The notes: generated from the sequence alone by a model not told the origin. A stretch of DNA of 64,000 nucleotides from Streptomyces sp. SID13726 (GCF_010548375.1 NZ_JAAGLY010000001.1:248001-312000), one strand, 5' to 3'. Shown: positions 8,351-17,374, counted from the first letter of the stretch. Numbers and translations are program-made.

Positions 8351-10720
8351 GTGTCCCGACCTCCAGGGGCGCGAGACTGTGCTGAATCTGCGGCTACCGC
8401 CGCGTGGGCGCGACCAGCCACAACGAGCCCGCACCCGCCGACCAGGACCAGCCGCCCCCTACGAGTTGCGATCATCGGCGGCGGCCCCGGCGGCCTCTAC
8501 GCCGCAGCCCTGCTGAAACGCCTCGACCCCCACAGAGAAGTCACCGTCTGGGAACGCAACGCCCCCGACGACACCTTCGGCTTCGGCGTGGTCCTCTCCG
8601 ACGAAACCCTCGGCGGCATAGAGCACGCGGACCCGACGGTCTACGAAGCGATGCGGTCCGACTTCGTCCGCTGGGACGACATAGACATCGTCCACCGAGG
8701 CACCCGCCACACGTCCGGAGGCCACGGCTTCGCCGCACTCGGCCGCAAACGGCTCCTGGAAATCCTCCACACCCGCTGCCGCACCCTCGGCGTGGACCTC
8801 CGCTTCCGCACCGAGGCCCCACCCGACCTCGCCCGGACCCACGACCTCGTCATCGCGGCCGACGGAGTCAACAGCACCACACGCGAGGCCCACACCCATG
8901 TGTTCCGCCCCCATGTGGTCTCACACCACTGCCGCTACATCTGGCTCGCCGCCGACTTCCCCTTCGACGCCTTCCGTTTCGAGATCGCCGAGACCGAACA
9001 CGGCGTGATGCAACTCCACGGCTACCCCTACGCCCCCGACGCCTCCACCGTGATCATCGAGATGCGCGAGGAGGTCTGGAGGTCCGCGGGCTTCGACGAG
9101 GCCACCCCGCAGGAGTCGATCGAGAGCTGCGCCAAGATCTTCGCGGAGACACTCCGCGGCCGTCCGCTGCGCTCCAACAAGTCGACCTGGACCACCTTCC
9201 GCACGGTGGTCAACGCACACTGGTCGCACGACAACACCGTGCTGCTCGGGGACGCCGCCCACACCGCCCACTTCTCCATCGGCTCCGGTACCAAGCTCGC
9301 CGTCGAGGACGCCCTCGCCCTGGCGGCCTGCCTGGAGGAACAGCCGGACCTGGCAACGGCGTTGGCGGCCTACGAGACGGAACGCAAACCCGTCGTCGCC
9401 TCCACCCAGCGTGCCGCCCGCGCCAGCCTGGAGTGGTTCGAGAACCTCGGCCTGTACCTCGACCAGCCGCCCCGCCAGTTCGCCTTCAACCTGCTCACCC
9501 GCAGCCGCCGCGTCACCCACGACAACCTGCGCCTGCGCGACGCCCGCTTCACCGGCTCCGTGGAGCGCGAGTTCGGCTGCGAACCGGGCACGCCCCCGAT
9601 GTTCACACCGTTCCGGCTGCGCGAACTGACCCTGCGCAACCGGGTCGTGGTGTCGCCGATGGACATGTACTCCGCCACCGACGGCCTCCCCGACGACTTC
9701 CACCTGGTCCACCTCGGCGCCCGCGCCCTCGGCGGCGCCGGACTGGTGATGACCGAGATGGTGTGCGTCTCTCCCGAGGGCCGCATCACACCCGGCTGCA
9801 CCGGCCTCTACAACGGAACGCAGGCTGACGCCTGGAAGCGGATCACCGACTTCGTGCACGCACGGTCCCCGGGCACCGCGATCGGCGTGCAGCTCGGGCA
9901 CAGCGGCCGCAAGGGCTCGACCAAGCTGATGTGGGAGGGCATCGACGAACCGCTGCCGGACGGCAACTGGCCGGTCGTGGCCCCGTCCCCGATCCCGTAC
10001 AAGGCCGACAACCAGACCCCGCGGGAACTCACCCCCGCCCAACTCGCCGACATCCGCGAGCAGTTCACCGCAGCCGCGTGGCGAGCCGCCCGTGCCGGTT
10101 TCGACCTGCTCGAACTGCACTGCGCGCACGGCTACCTGCTGTCGAGCTTCCTCTCCCCGCTGACCAACCGGCGCACGGACGGCTACGGCGGCTCGCTCAC
10201 CGAACGCCTGCGCTTCCCGCTGGAGGTCTTCGACGCCGTCAGGGGAGTCTGGCCGCGGGAACGGCCCATGACTGTCCGCATCTCCGCCACCGACTGGGCC
10301 GAGGGCGGCAACACGGCCGAGGACGCGGTCGGGATCGCCCGCGCCTTCGCCGCGCACGGCGCCGACGCGATCGACGTGTCGACCGGGCAGGTCGTGTCCG
10401 AGGAGCACCCGGAGTACGGGCGGTCGTACCAGACGCCGTACGCCGACCGGATCCGCCACGAGACCGGCGTCCCGGTGATCGCGGTCGGCGCCATCTCCTC
10501 CTGGGACGACGTCAACTCCCTGCTTCTCGCCGGGCGTACGGACCTGTGCGCACTGGCCCGGCCGCACCTCTACGACCCGCACTGGACCCTGCACGCGGCG
10601 GCCGAACAGGGCTACGACGGTCCCGGTGTCGCCTGGCCCGACCCCTACCGGGCGGGCAGCCGCCGACCGCAGACCGGACGCACCGACGCCCCCAAGCCCC
10701 GGCTCACGCTGGGTGGTTGA
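8351..10720 (+). CDS. Bifunctional 2-aminobenzoyl-CoA-type monooxygenase/reductase
   Basis: The 789-residue fusion has an N-terminal FAD hydroxylase (GGGPGGLYAA at about 42-51, GDAAHTAHFS later) and a C-terminal old-yellow-enzyme domain from about residue 415 (FTPFRLRELTLRNRVVVSPM, HCAHGYLLSSFLSP). Databases often label it salicylyl-CoA 5-hydroxylase/oxidoreductase. The neighbouring ligase of 2-aminobenzoate type and the RidA protein favour anthraniloyl-CoA as substrate, hydroxylated and then reduced without ring cleavage. The only in-frame start is GTG 8351. The first 38 residues before LRVAII come from an intergenic repeat and are not part of the fold. The last 17 bases overlap the end of convergent cysN. 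Confidence 0.85.
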   Translation: MSRPPGARDCAESAATAAWARPATTSPHPPTRTSRPLRVAIIGGGPGGLYAAALLKRLDPHREVTVWERNAPDDTFGFGVVLSDETLGGIEHADPTVYEAMRSDFVRWDDIDIVHRGTRHTSGGHGFAALGRKRLLEILHTRCRTLGVDLRFRTEAPPDLARTHDLVIAADGVNSTTREAHTHVFRPHVVSHHCRYIWLAADFPFDAFRFEIAETEHGVMQLHGYPYAPDASTVIIEMREEVWRSAGFDEATPQESIESCAKIFAETLRGRPLRSNKSTWTTFRTVVNAHWSHDNTVLLGDAAHTAHFSIGSGTKLAVEDALALAACLEEQPDLATALAAYETERKPVVASTQRAARASLEWFENLGLYLDQPPRQFAFNLLTRSRRVTHDNLRLRDARFTGSVEREFGCEPGTPPMFTPFRLRELTLRNRVVVSPMDMYSATDGLPDDFHLVHLGARALGGAGLVMTEMVCVSPEGRITPGCTGLYNGTQADAWKRITDFVHARSPGTAIGVQLGHSGRKGSTKLMWEGIDEPLPDGNWPVVAPSPIPYKADNQTPRELTPAQLADIREQFTAAAWRAARAGFDLLELHCAHGYLLSSFLSPLTNRRTDGYGGSLTERLRFPLEVFDAVRGVWPRERPMTVRISATDWAEGGNTAEDAVGIARAFAAHGADAIDVSTGQVVSEEHPEYGRSYQTPYADRIRHETGVPVIAVGAISSWDDVNSLLLAGRTDLCALARPHLYDPHWTLHAAAEQGYDGPGVAWPDPYRAGSRRPQTGRTDAPKPRLTLGG
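8362..8443 (+). repeat. Streptomyces intergenic repeat inside the coding start
   Basis: The text CCAGGGGCGCGAG, GCGGCTACCGCCGC, GTGGGCGCGACCAGCCACAA and GAGCCCGC follows the order of a dispersed sequence I know from many Streptomyces intergenic regions. Here it lies between enoyl-CoA hydratase and the monooxygenase domain and is translated in frame as the N-terminal extension. Only one copy is visible in the window, so the family identity rests on memory. Confidence 0.6.
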
Positions 10721-11915
10721 GGTCCACCATGCCCGCCGTCAGCGTCGAACCGTCGGCCGGGTCGATCAGGATGAACGCGCCGGTGCGCCGGGAGACCGCG
10801 TAGTCGTCGAGGGCGAGCGGCTCGGCGGCACGCAGGGTGATCCGGCCCAGGTCGTTCACGGTCAACTCGCCTGCCCCGCCGAGGTCCTTGACGATCGCCT
10901 TCACGGTCCTGGTGGTGTGCCGGACCAGGACCCGGTCCCCGACCCGCAGCGGCCGGTCGGCCAGATGGCAGACGGCCGCCCGGACCTCCCGGGTCAGCGC
11001 GGGCACATCGACCCCCGCGGTGATCATGTCGCCGCGCGAGACGTCCCGCTGGTCGGCGAGGCGCACGCCGATCGACTGCGGCGCGTGCGCCTCCCGCTCG
11101 GCGGAGCCGAGGACGTCGATGCCGGTGATCTCGGAGGTCTCGCCGGACGGATGCACGGTGACCCGGTCGCCGACCCGCAGCGAACCCGACACCAACTGAC
11201 CGGCGTAGTGGCGGACTTCGCCGTCCCGGATGACGTACTGGACGGGGAAGCGGGCCGGTGCTTCGGCGGCCCCGTCCCCGACCGGGACGTTCTCCAGGAA
11301 CTCCAGGAGCGCCGGGCCCGGATACCAGTCCATGTGGACCGAACGCTCCACCACGTTGTCACCGACGAGCGCCGAGACCGGGATCGGGGTGAAGCCGGGC
11401 AGCCCCAACTCGGCTGCGTGGCCCGCGAAGTCCTCGACGATCCGGTCGAACTCCCGCTCCTCGTACCCGACCAGGTCCATCTTGTTGACGGCGAGCACGA
11501 CGTGCGGCACCCGCAGCAGAGCGGCGACGGCCGCATGGCGGCGGGTCTGCTCGACGACTCCGTTGCGGGCGTCGACCAGGATGATCGCCAGCTCGGCGGT
11601 GGAGGCGCCGGTGACCATGTTGCGGGTGTACTGCACGTGGCCGGGGGTGTCGGCGAGGATGAACCGCCTGCGCGGGGTGGCGAAGTAGCGGTAGGCCACG
11701 TCGATGGTGATGCCCTGCTCACGCTCGGCGCGCAGTCCGTCGGTGAGCAGTGCGAGGTCGGGCACGTCCTGGCCACGGCTCAGGGAGGCCTGCTCGACGG
11801 CCTCCAACTGGTCGGCCAGCACCGACTTCGAGTCGTGCAGCAGCCGGCCCACGAGGGTCGACTTTCCGTCGTCGACGGAGCCCGCCGTCGCGAACCGGAG
11901 TGTGTCCACGGTCAT
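10704..11915 (-). CDS. cysN: Sulfate adenylyltransferase large (GTPase) subunit
   Basis: The 403-residue GTPase subunit drives ATP sulfurylase, which makes APS from sulfate and ATP with CysD. G motifs are clear: AGSVDDGKSTL (P-loop, residues 11-21), DTPGHVQYTRNM and NKMD. Beta-barrel domains follow (EF-Tu-like). It is somewhat shorter than CysN proteins of about 440 residues, ending soon after the barrel. The start ATG lies two bases after the cysD stop. Its stop overlaps the monooxygenase gene by 17 bp. It is the last gene of cysC-cysD-cysN. Confidence 0.94.
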   Translation of the reverse strand: MTVDTLRFATAGSVDDGKSTLVGRLLHDSKSVLADQLEAVEQASLSRGQDVPDLALLTDGLRAEREQGITIDVAYRYFATPRRRFILADTPGHVQYTRNMVTGASTAELAIILVDARNGVVEQTRRHAAVAALLRVPHVVLAVNKMDLVGYEEREFDRIVEDFAGHAAELGLPGFTPIPVSALVGDNVVERSVHMDWYPGPALLEFLENVPVGDGAAEAPARFPVQYVIRDGEVRHYAGQLVSGSLRVGDRVTVHPSGETSEITGIDVLGSAEREAHAPQSIGVRLADQRDVSRGDMITAGVDVPALTREVRAAVCHLADRPLRVGDRVLVRHTTRTVKAIVKDLGGAGELTVNDLGRITLRAAEPLALDDYAVSRRTGAFILIDPADGSTLTAGMVDLNHPA

Positions 11916-11917
11916 CT

Positions 11918-12829
11918 CTAGAAATACCCTTCGCGCTTGCGGTCTTCCATCGCGGCCTCAGACATCTTGTCGTCGGCGCGGGTGGCACCGCGCTCGGTGA
12001 GCCGGGAGGCCGCGATCTCGGCGATCACCTTCTCTATGCTGTCGGCCTCTGAGTCGACGGCACCCGTGCAGGACATGTCACCGACCGTGCGATAGCGGAC
12101 CTGCCGCTTCTCGACGGTCTCGCCGTCCTTGGGCCCGCCCCACTCACCCGCCGTCAGCCACATCCCGTTGCGCCGGAAGACCTCGCGGTGGTGGGCGTAG
12201 TAGATCTCCGGCAGCTCGATCTCCTCGCGGGCGATGTACTGCCAGACGTCGAGCTCGGTCCAGTTGCTGAGAGGGAAGACGCGGACGTGTTCGCCGGGTG
12301 CGTGGCGGCCGTTGTAGAGGTTCCACAGTTCGGGGCGCTGGCGGCGAGGGTCCCACTGCGAGAACTCGTCCCGCAGCGAGAAGACGCGCTCCTTGGCGCG
12401 GGCCTTCTCCTCGTCCCTTCGGCCGCCGCCGAAGACCGCGTCGAACTTCTCCGCCTGGATCTTCTCGGTGAGCGGGAGGGTCTGGAGCGGGTTGCGGGTC
12501 CCGTCCGGGCGTTCCTTCAGCACACCGCGGTCGATGTAGTCCTGTACGGAGGCCACATGGAGGCGCAGCCCATGTGCGGCGACCACACGGTCCCGGTATT
12601 CAAGGACCTCGGGGAAGTTGTGTCCGGTGTCCACATGGAGGAGGGAGAACGGCACGGACGCGGGCGCGAACGCCTTCAGCGCCAGGTGCAGCATGACGAT
12701 CGAGTCCTTGCCGCCGGAGAACAGGATCACCGGCCGCTCGAACTCACCCGCCACCTCACGGAAGATGTGCACCGCCTCGGACTCAAGGGCGTCCAGGTGG
12801 GACAGGGCGAAGGGCTTCGAGGCGCTCAC
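11918..12829 (-). CDS. cysD: Sulfate adenylyltransferase small subunit
   Basis: The 303-residue catalytic subunit of ATP sulfurylase. The PP-loop LFSGGKDSIVML is near residue 35, with HVDTGHNFPE and FGGGRRDEEKARAKER further on, all diagnostic of CysD. Start GTG 12829 overlaps the cysC stop as GTGA, and the frame continuing upstream is not conserved. It works with CysN just downstream. Confidence 0.95.
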   Translation of the reverse strand: MSASKPFALSHLDALESEAVHIFREVAGEFERPVILFSGGKDSIVMLHLALKAFAPASVPFSLLHVDTGHNFPEVLEYRDRVVAAHGLRLHVASVQDYIDRGVLKERPDGTRNPLQTLPLTEKIQAEKFDAVFGGGRRDEEKARAKERVFSLRDEFSQWDPRRQRPELWNLYNGRHAPGEHVRVFPLSNWTELDVWQYIAREEIELPEIYYAHHREVFRRNGMWLTAGEWGGPKDGETVEKRQVRYRTVGDMSCTGAVDSEADSIEKVIAEIAASRLTERGATRADDKMSEAAMEDRKREGYF

Positions 12830-13383
12830 ACCAGCCCCCGCTCCGCCAGCGTGGCGTACACCGTGTCCGCCGACTCCTGGGGTGTCTGGTCCTGGGTCCT
12901 GAGCACGAGCGAGGGGTCCTCCGGCGGTTCGTACGGGTCGTCGACCCCGGTGAGCCCGGTCAGCCGACCTGCCGCCTGGCGGGCGTAGAGCCCCTTCACG
13001 TCCCGTTCGCTGCACACCTCGACCGGGGTGGCCACATGTACCTCGATGTACGGCGTCCCGCTCGCGTCGTGCCGTTTGCGGACGGCCTCGCGGCTGTCGG
13101 CGTAGGGCGCGATCACCGGGACGACGGACAGCACGCCGTTGCGCGCGAGCACCTCGGAGACCAGGCCGATCCGCTGGACGTTGGTGTTGCGGTCCTCGCG
13201 GGAGAAACCGAGGCCGGCGGAGAGGAAGCGGCGGATCTCGTCGCCGTCGAGGACCTCCACCCGGTGTCCCTCGGCCTTCAGGCGGTCACCGAGCAGGCGG
13301 GCGATGGTCGTCTTGCCCGCGCTCGGCAGTCCCGTCAGCCAGACGGTGGCTCCCTGAGCCCTTGCCGTGGTGGTGATGCGCAA
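12826..13383 (-). CDS. cysC: Adenylylsulfate kinase
   Basis: The 185-residue kinase phosphorylates APS to PAPS. The P-loop TGLPSAGKTTIA (residues about 17-28) and DGDEIRRFLSAGLGFSREDR are typical. The start is TTG 13383, with AGAGGA four to five bases upstream; no ATG or GTG is in a usable place. It is the first gene of the operon; the 107-bp gap 13384-13490 must hold its promoter. No cysH or sulfite reductase gene is in the window, so PAPS may feed reduction encoded elsewhere or sulfotransferases. Confidence 0.94.
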   Translation of the reverse strand: MRITTTARAQGATVWLTGLPSAGKTTIARLLGDRLKAEGHRVEVLDGDEIRRFLSAGLGFSREDRNTNVQRIGLVSEVLARNGVLSVVPVIAPYADSREAVRKRHDASGTPYIEVHVATPVEVCSERDVKGLYARQAAGRLTGLTGVDDPYEPPEDPSLVLRTQDQTPQESADTVYATLAERGLV

Positions 13384-13490
13384 CGGTCCTCTTCTTTCTC
13401 ACGACGACCCAGGGGACGCTAGGTAAGAAACTTGAGAAGAGGGACAGAGGAACCTGAGGGTTGTCTTAGGGGCCTGTGATGTGTCGGGGA

Positions 13491-14303
13491 TCACATTCCG
13501 GCGAACGTGGCGCCGGCGTCCCGGAGCCGTTCGTGCAGCCCCCGGAACACCGCGGCGGAGCGCCCGCCGGGCCAGTCCTCGGGGAGCAGCCGGGCGGGCA
13601 GCCCGGGGTCGGCGTAGGGGAGGTGGCGCCAGGAGTCGAGGGCGAGGAGGTAGTCGCGGTAGGCCTCCTCGGGCGGGGTGTCGGCCCGGTCCTCCCAGTC
13701 GCGCAGCACGCGCGCGTGGCGGTCCAGGAACGCCTCGTGCTCCTTGGCGATCTCGGCCAGGTCCCACCAGCGGGCCACCGCCTCGACGGTCGCCGCGAAG
13801 CCGAGGTGCTCACCGCGGAAGAAGTCGACGTACGGGTCGAGGCGCAGCCGCTCCAGGGTGTGCCGGGCCTCCTCGTACAGGCGTGCCGGGGCGATCCAGA
13901 CCCCGGGGGCCGCGGTGCCGAAGCCGAGGCCGGACAGGCGTGAGCGCAGTACGTGCCGCTTCTGCCGCTCGGATTCCGGGACCGAGAACACGGCGAGCAC
14001 CCAGCCCTCGTCCTCGGGCGGGGTGCCGGCGTAGATGCGCCGGTCGCCGTCGTCGAGCAGCTGGCGGGCGTCCGGCGACAGCTCGTAGCCGGCCGAGCCC
14101 CGTGCCGTGCGGGCCGGCAGGAGCAGCCCGCGCCGCTTGAGGCGGGAGACCGAGGAGCGTACGGAGGGGGCGTCCACGCCGACCGCGGCCAGCAGCCGGA
14201 TCAGCTCGGCGACGGGCACCGGGCCGGGTGCGAAGCGGCCGTAGGCGCCGTAGAGCGTGACGATGAGAGACCGTGGTGCATGCTGGTCGGACACGTTGAT
14301 CAT
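13491..14303 (-). CDS. PaaX family transcriptional regulator
   Basis: A 270-residue protein with an N-terminal winged HTH (RSLIVTLYGAYGRF, then PSVRSSVSRLKRRGLL at about 48-63) and the C-terminal PaaX domain (GVWIAPARLYEEARHTLERL). PaaX proteins repress phenylacetate or other aromatic-CoA operons and are released by an aryl-CoA ester. It lies 15 bp behind the ligase gene on the same strand and is probably co-transcribed. The 26-bp element repeated before both catabolic units is its most likely target. No strong ribosome binding site is seen; GTG three codons downstream is an alternative start. Confidence 0.87.
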   Translation of the reverse strand: MINVSDQHAPRSLIVTLYGAYGRFAPGPVPVAELIRLLAAVGVDAPSVRSSVSRLKRRGLLLPARTARGSAGYELSPDARQLLDDGDRRIYAGTPPEDEGWVLAVFSVPESERQKRHVLRSRLSGLGFGTAAPGVWIAPARLYEEARHTLERLRLDPYVDFFRGEHLGFAATVEAVARWWDLAEIAKEHEAFLDRHARVLRDWEDRADTPPEEAYRDYLLALDSWRHLPYADPGLPARLLPEDWPGGRSAAVFRGLHERLRDAGATFAGM

Positions 14304-14318
14304 CTTAGGTCGTGTGGA

Positions 14319-15911
14319 TCACTGCCGGTCACCACCGGTGCGCAGTCTGAACCGCTGGAGCTTGCCGGTCGCCGTCCGCGGCAGCGCGTCCAGGAAGACG
14401 ATCTCGCGGGGGCACTTGTAGGGCGCCAACTCGGCCTTGACGAAGGCGCGCAGGGCCTCGGCGTCCCGCTGGGCACCCTCCTTGAGGACGGTGTAGGCGA
14501 CGACCACCTGGCCGCGCACCTCGTCGGTCCGCCCCACCACGGCCGCCTCGACCACGTCCGGGTGACGCAGCAACGCGTCCTCGACCTCCGGGCCCGCGAT
14601 GTTGTACCCGGCCGAGATGATCATGTCGTCGGCGCGGGCCACATAGCGGAAGTAACCATCGTTCTCGCGGATGTATGTGTCGCCGGTGACGTTCCAGCCG
14701 CCGCGGACGTACTCGCGCTGCCGTGGATCGGCGAGGTAACGGCAGCCGACGGGCCCCTGGACGGCGAGCAGGCCGGGTTCGCCGTCGGGCTGTTCGTGAC
14801 CCGACTCGTCGACCACGCGCGCGTGCCAGCCGGGTACGGGCACCCCGGTGGTCCCGGGCCTGATCAGGTCGTCGGCCGCGGAGATGAAGATGTGCAGCAG
14901 CTCGGTGGCGCCGATGCCGTTGACGATCCGCAGCCCGGTCCGCTCCCGCCAGGCCCGCCAGGTGGCCGCGGGCAGGTTCTCGCCCGCGGAGACACAGCGG
15001 CGCAGCGACGAGACGTCGTACGCGTCGAGCTCTTCGAGCATCGCGCGGTAGGCGGTGGGGGCGGTGAACAGGACCGACACCCGGTGCTCGGCGACCGCGG
15101 GCAACAGCTGCCGGGGACCGGCCTGTTCGAGCAGCAGGGAGCTGGCGCCCGCGCGCATCGGGAAGACCACCAGACCGCCGAGTCCGAAGGTGAAACCGAG
15201 CGGGGGACTGCCGGCGAAGACATCGTCCACATGTGGTTGCAGCACATGCTTCGAGAAGGTGTCGGCTATCGCGAGCACATCCCGGTGGAAGTGCATACAG
15301 CCCTTGGGGCGCCCGGTGGTCCCGGAGGTGAAGGCGATCAGCGCCACGTCGTCGGCAGCGGTCGCCACGGCGTCGTACGGCGTCCCGGGCGCCCGGCGGT
15401 TAAGGAGGTCGTCCGGGGCGTCGCCGCCGTACGTCGTGATCCTGAGGCCCGGTATCTCGGCCTTGGCGAGGTCGTCGACGGCCCGTATGTCGCACAGGGC
15501 GTGCTCTATGCGGGCGATCTCACACATCGTGGCCAGCTCGTGCGGGCGCTGCTGGGCCAGCACCGTCACGGCCACCGCGCCCGCCTTCAGCACCGCCAGC
15601 CAGCAGGCCGCGAGCCAGGGCGTGGTCGGGCCGCGCAGCAGGACGCGGTTGCCGGGGACGACCCCGAGGTCACCGGTGAGGAGGTGGGCCAGCCGGTCCA
15701 CACGGGCGCGGAGTGTGCCGTACGTCCATGTGTCGCCGGACGGGGTGTGGAAGGCCGGGCGGTCGTCGGGCGGTCCCGTCAGCAGCTCGGCGGCACAGTT
15801 CACCCGATCGGGGTACCTCAGCTCCGGGAGGTCGAAGCGGAGCTCCGGCCACTGGTCGGGGGGCGGGAGGTGGTCGCGCGCGAAGGTGTCGACATGGGCC
15901 GAGACGTTCAT
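14319..15911 (-). CDS. Aryl-CoA ligase, 2-aminobenzoate-CoA ligase type
   Basis: A 530-residue acyl-adenylate ligase. The AMP-binding P-loop reads IAFTSGTTGRPKGCMHFHRD, and later motifs are NGIGATELLHIF, GDTYIREND and the C-terminal PRTATGKLQRF with the adenylation lysine. The N-terminus AHVDTFARDHLPPPDQWPEL is, as I recall, characteristic of 2-aminobenzoate-CoA ligases, which activate anthranilate with ATP and CoA. I chose ATG 15911 since AAGGGGG lies about ten bases upstream and the family start matches; the frame is open further upstream. It heads the ligase-paaX unit, divergent from the acyl-CoA dehydrogenase. Confidence 0.85.
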   Translation of the reverse strand: MNVSAHVDTFARDHLPPPDQWPELRFDLPELRYPDRVNCAAELLTGPPDDRPAFHTPSGDTWTYGTLRARVDRLAHLLTGDLGVVPGNRVLLRGPTTPWLAACWLAVLKAGAVAVTVLAQQRPHELATMCEIARIEHALCDIRAVDDLAKAEIPGLRITTYGGDAPDDLLNRRAPGTPYDAVATAADDVALIAFTSGTTGRPKGCMHFHRDVLAIADTFSKHVLQPHVDDVFAGSPPLGFTFGLGGLVVFPMRAGASSLLLEQAGPRQLLPAVAEHRVSVLFTAPTAYRAMLEELDAYDVSSLRRCVSAGENLPAATWRAWRERTGLRIVNGIGATELLHIFISAADDLIRPGTTGVPVPGWHARVVDESGHEQPDGEPGLLAVQGPVGCRYLADPRQREYVRGGWNVTGDTYIRENDGYFRYVARADDMIISAGYNIAGPEVEDALLRHPDVVEAAVVGRTDEVRGQVVVAYTVLKEGAQRDAEALRAFVKAELAPYKCPREIVFLDALPRTATGKLQRFRLRTGGDRQ

Positions 15912-15987
15912 GGCGGGTCGCCCCCTTGCCTTGTGGGCCGCCTTGTGGGCGTCGATGGTGGGCTCGCACAAGGAGCGTATCGTGTTG

Positions 15988-16013
15988 GTGACGACAGTCA
16001 ACGGCACGCGATA
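15988..16013 (+). promoter_or_regulatory. Shared 26-bp element between ligase and acyl-CoA dehydrogenase
   Basis: GTGACGACAGTCAA, eight bases, then GATA, as at 7434-7459. Here ACGACAGT also pairs with ACTGTCGT (16013-16020) as an 8-bp inverted repeat. It is placed to serve both divergent genes, 77 bp from the ligase start and 36 bp from the dehydrogenase start. Confidence 0.65.
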
Positions 16014-16048
16014 CTGTCGTAGGGCCCTGTCGAGAGAGGGGACCGGCA

Positions 16049-17374
16049 ATGCCCGCATTCTCGCTCGAACCGTCACAGATCGCCTGGTGTGCGGAGCTGC
16101 GCACCCTCGCCGCGGAACGGCTGCGCCCGCTCGCGGAGAAGGCCGAGCCGGGCCAGGTGAACCGTCCGCTCGTCGCCGAACTGGGCCGACTCGGCCTGCT
16201 GGAGCGCCTGTTCACCTCCGGCGCCCTCGATCTCTGCCTGATGCGGGAGTCCCTCGCGTACGGCTGCACGGAGGCCGAGACCGCCCTCGCCCTCCAGGGC
16301 CTGGGCGCCCACCCCGTCCACGCCCACGGCACCCCGGCCCAGCGCAAGCGCTGGCTGCCGGCGGTGAGCGAGGGCACGGCGGTGGCCGCGTTCGCGCTGA
16401 GCGAGCCGGGGGCGGGGTCGGACGCGGCGGCGCTGGGGCTGCGGGCGGAGGGGGAGGCCGGGGCCGTGGGTGGTTCACCGGGAGCGGGCCCGGGGGGCGT
16501 GACACCGGTCGATCCGCCCGGTCCGGCGACGGATGCCGTGGCGTCGGCCGCCGTGGCGTCGGTCGACGTGGCGGGCCCGGAGCCGGAGGCCTCTCCGCCG
16601 GGGCGTTCGGCGGTGGGCCGGCCGCACACCGGTGACCCCGTGGCCGAGTCCGACGGCCCCTCCCGCTGGCGGCTCACCGGCGAGAAGTGCTGGATCTCCA
16701 ACGCGCCCGAGGCCGACTTCTACACCGTGTTCGCGCGGACCACCCCCGGTGCCGGAGCCCGTGGGGTGACCGCCTTCCTCGTGCCCGCCGACCGGCCCGG
16801 GCTCACCGGGGCCGCGCTCGACATGCTCTCCCCGCACCCCATCGGCGCCCTCACCTTCGACGCCGTGCCGGTGGGCGCCGACGACGTCCTCGGCGAGGTG
16901 GACCGCGGGTTCCGGGTCGCCATGGGGACGCTCAACCTCTTCCGGCCCAGCGTCGGCGCCTTCGCGGTCGGCATGGCACAGGCCGCGCTCGACGCGGCTC
17001 TCGCGCACACGGCTCGACGGGACGCGTTCGGCGGCAAGTTGAGGGACCTCCAGACCGTCGCGCACTCGGTCGCCGAGATGGCCCTGCGCGCGGACGCGGC
17101 CCGCCTCATGGTCCACGCGGCGGCGACGGCGTACGACGAAGGCGCCCCGGACGTGCCCAAGCGCGTGGCGATGGCGAAGCTGCTCGCCACCGAGACCGCC
17201 CAGTACGTCGTCGACACCGCGGTCCAACTGCACGGCGCCCGCGCCCTCCAGCGCGGCCACCTGCTGGAGCACCTGTACCGCGAGGTGCGCGCCCCACGTA
17301 TCTACGAAGGGGCGAGCGAGGTCCAACGGGGCATCATCGCCAGGGAGTTGTACGCGGACCTGGAGGCCAAGTGA
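16049..17374 (+). CDS. Acyl-CoA dehydrogenase with a 70-residue insertion
   Basis: A 441-residue flavoprotein of the ACAD family: FALSEPGAGSDAAAL at about 115-129, RLTGEKCWISNA at 208-219, and a C-terminal helical domain with QLHGARALQRGHLLEHLYREVRAPRIYEGASEVQR. Residues about 135-204 are an Ala/Gly/Pro/Val-rich, low-complexity stretch that interrupts the flavin-binding beta domain between two segments normally close together. This explains the length of 441 against the usual 380. In the cluster it would oxidise a cyclic CoA intermediate. The stop overlaps the RidA start as GTGA. Confidence 0.9.
   Translation: MPAFSLEPSQIAWCAELRTLAAERLRPLAEKAEPGQVNRPLVAELGRLGLLERLFTSGALDLCLMRESLAYGCTEAETALALQGLGAHPVHAHGTPAQRKRWLPAVSEGTAVAAFALSEPGAGSDAAALGLRAEGEAGAVGGSPGAGPGGVTPVDPPGPATDAVASAAVASVDVAGPEPEASPPGRSAVGRPHTGDPVAESDGPSRWRLTGEKCWISNAPEADFYTVFARTTPGAGARGVTAFLVPADRPGLTGAALDMLSPHPIGALTFDAVPVGADDVLGEVDRGFRVAMGTLNLFRPSVGAFAVGMAQAALDAALAHTARRDAFGGKLRDLQTVAHSVAEMALRADAARLMVHAAATAYDEGAPDVPKRVAMAKLLATETAQYVVDTAVQLHGARALQRGHLLEHLYREVRAPRIYEGASEVQRGIIARELYADLEAK

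Noticed and set aside
8921..10594. 557-codon frame antisense to the monooxygenase/reductase
   Set aside because: Shadow of a recognised two-domain enzyme.
8351..10720. Naming the fusion enzyme salicylyl-CoA 5-hydroxylase
   Set aside because: Ligase N-terminus and RidA partner fit 2-aminobenzoyl-CoA better; the name is kept only as an alternative.
13475..13495. TGTGAT...ATCACA as a CRP site
   Set aside because: The spacer is too long (11 rather than 6 bases between TGTGA and TCACA) and it overlaps the paaX stop codon; at most a weak hairpin.
13953..16022. Long plus-strand frame antisense to the CoA ligase and PaaX genes
   Set aside because: No domain; opposite strand encodes two recognised proteins.
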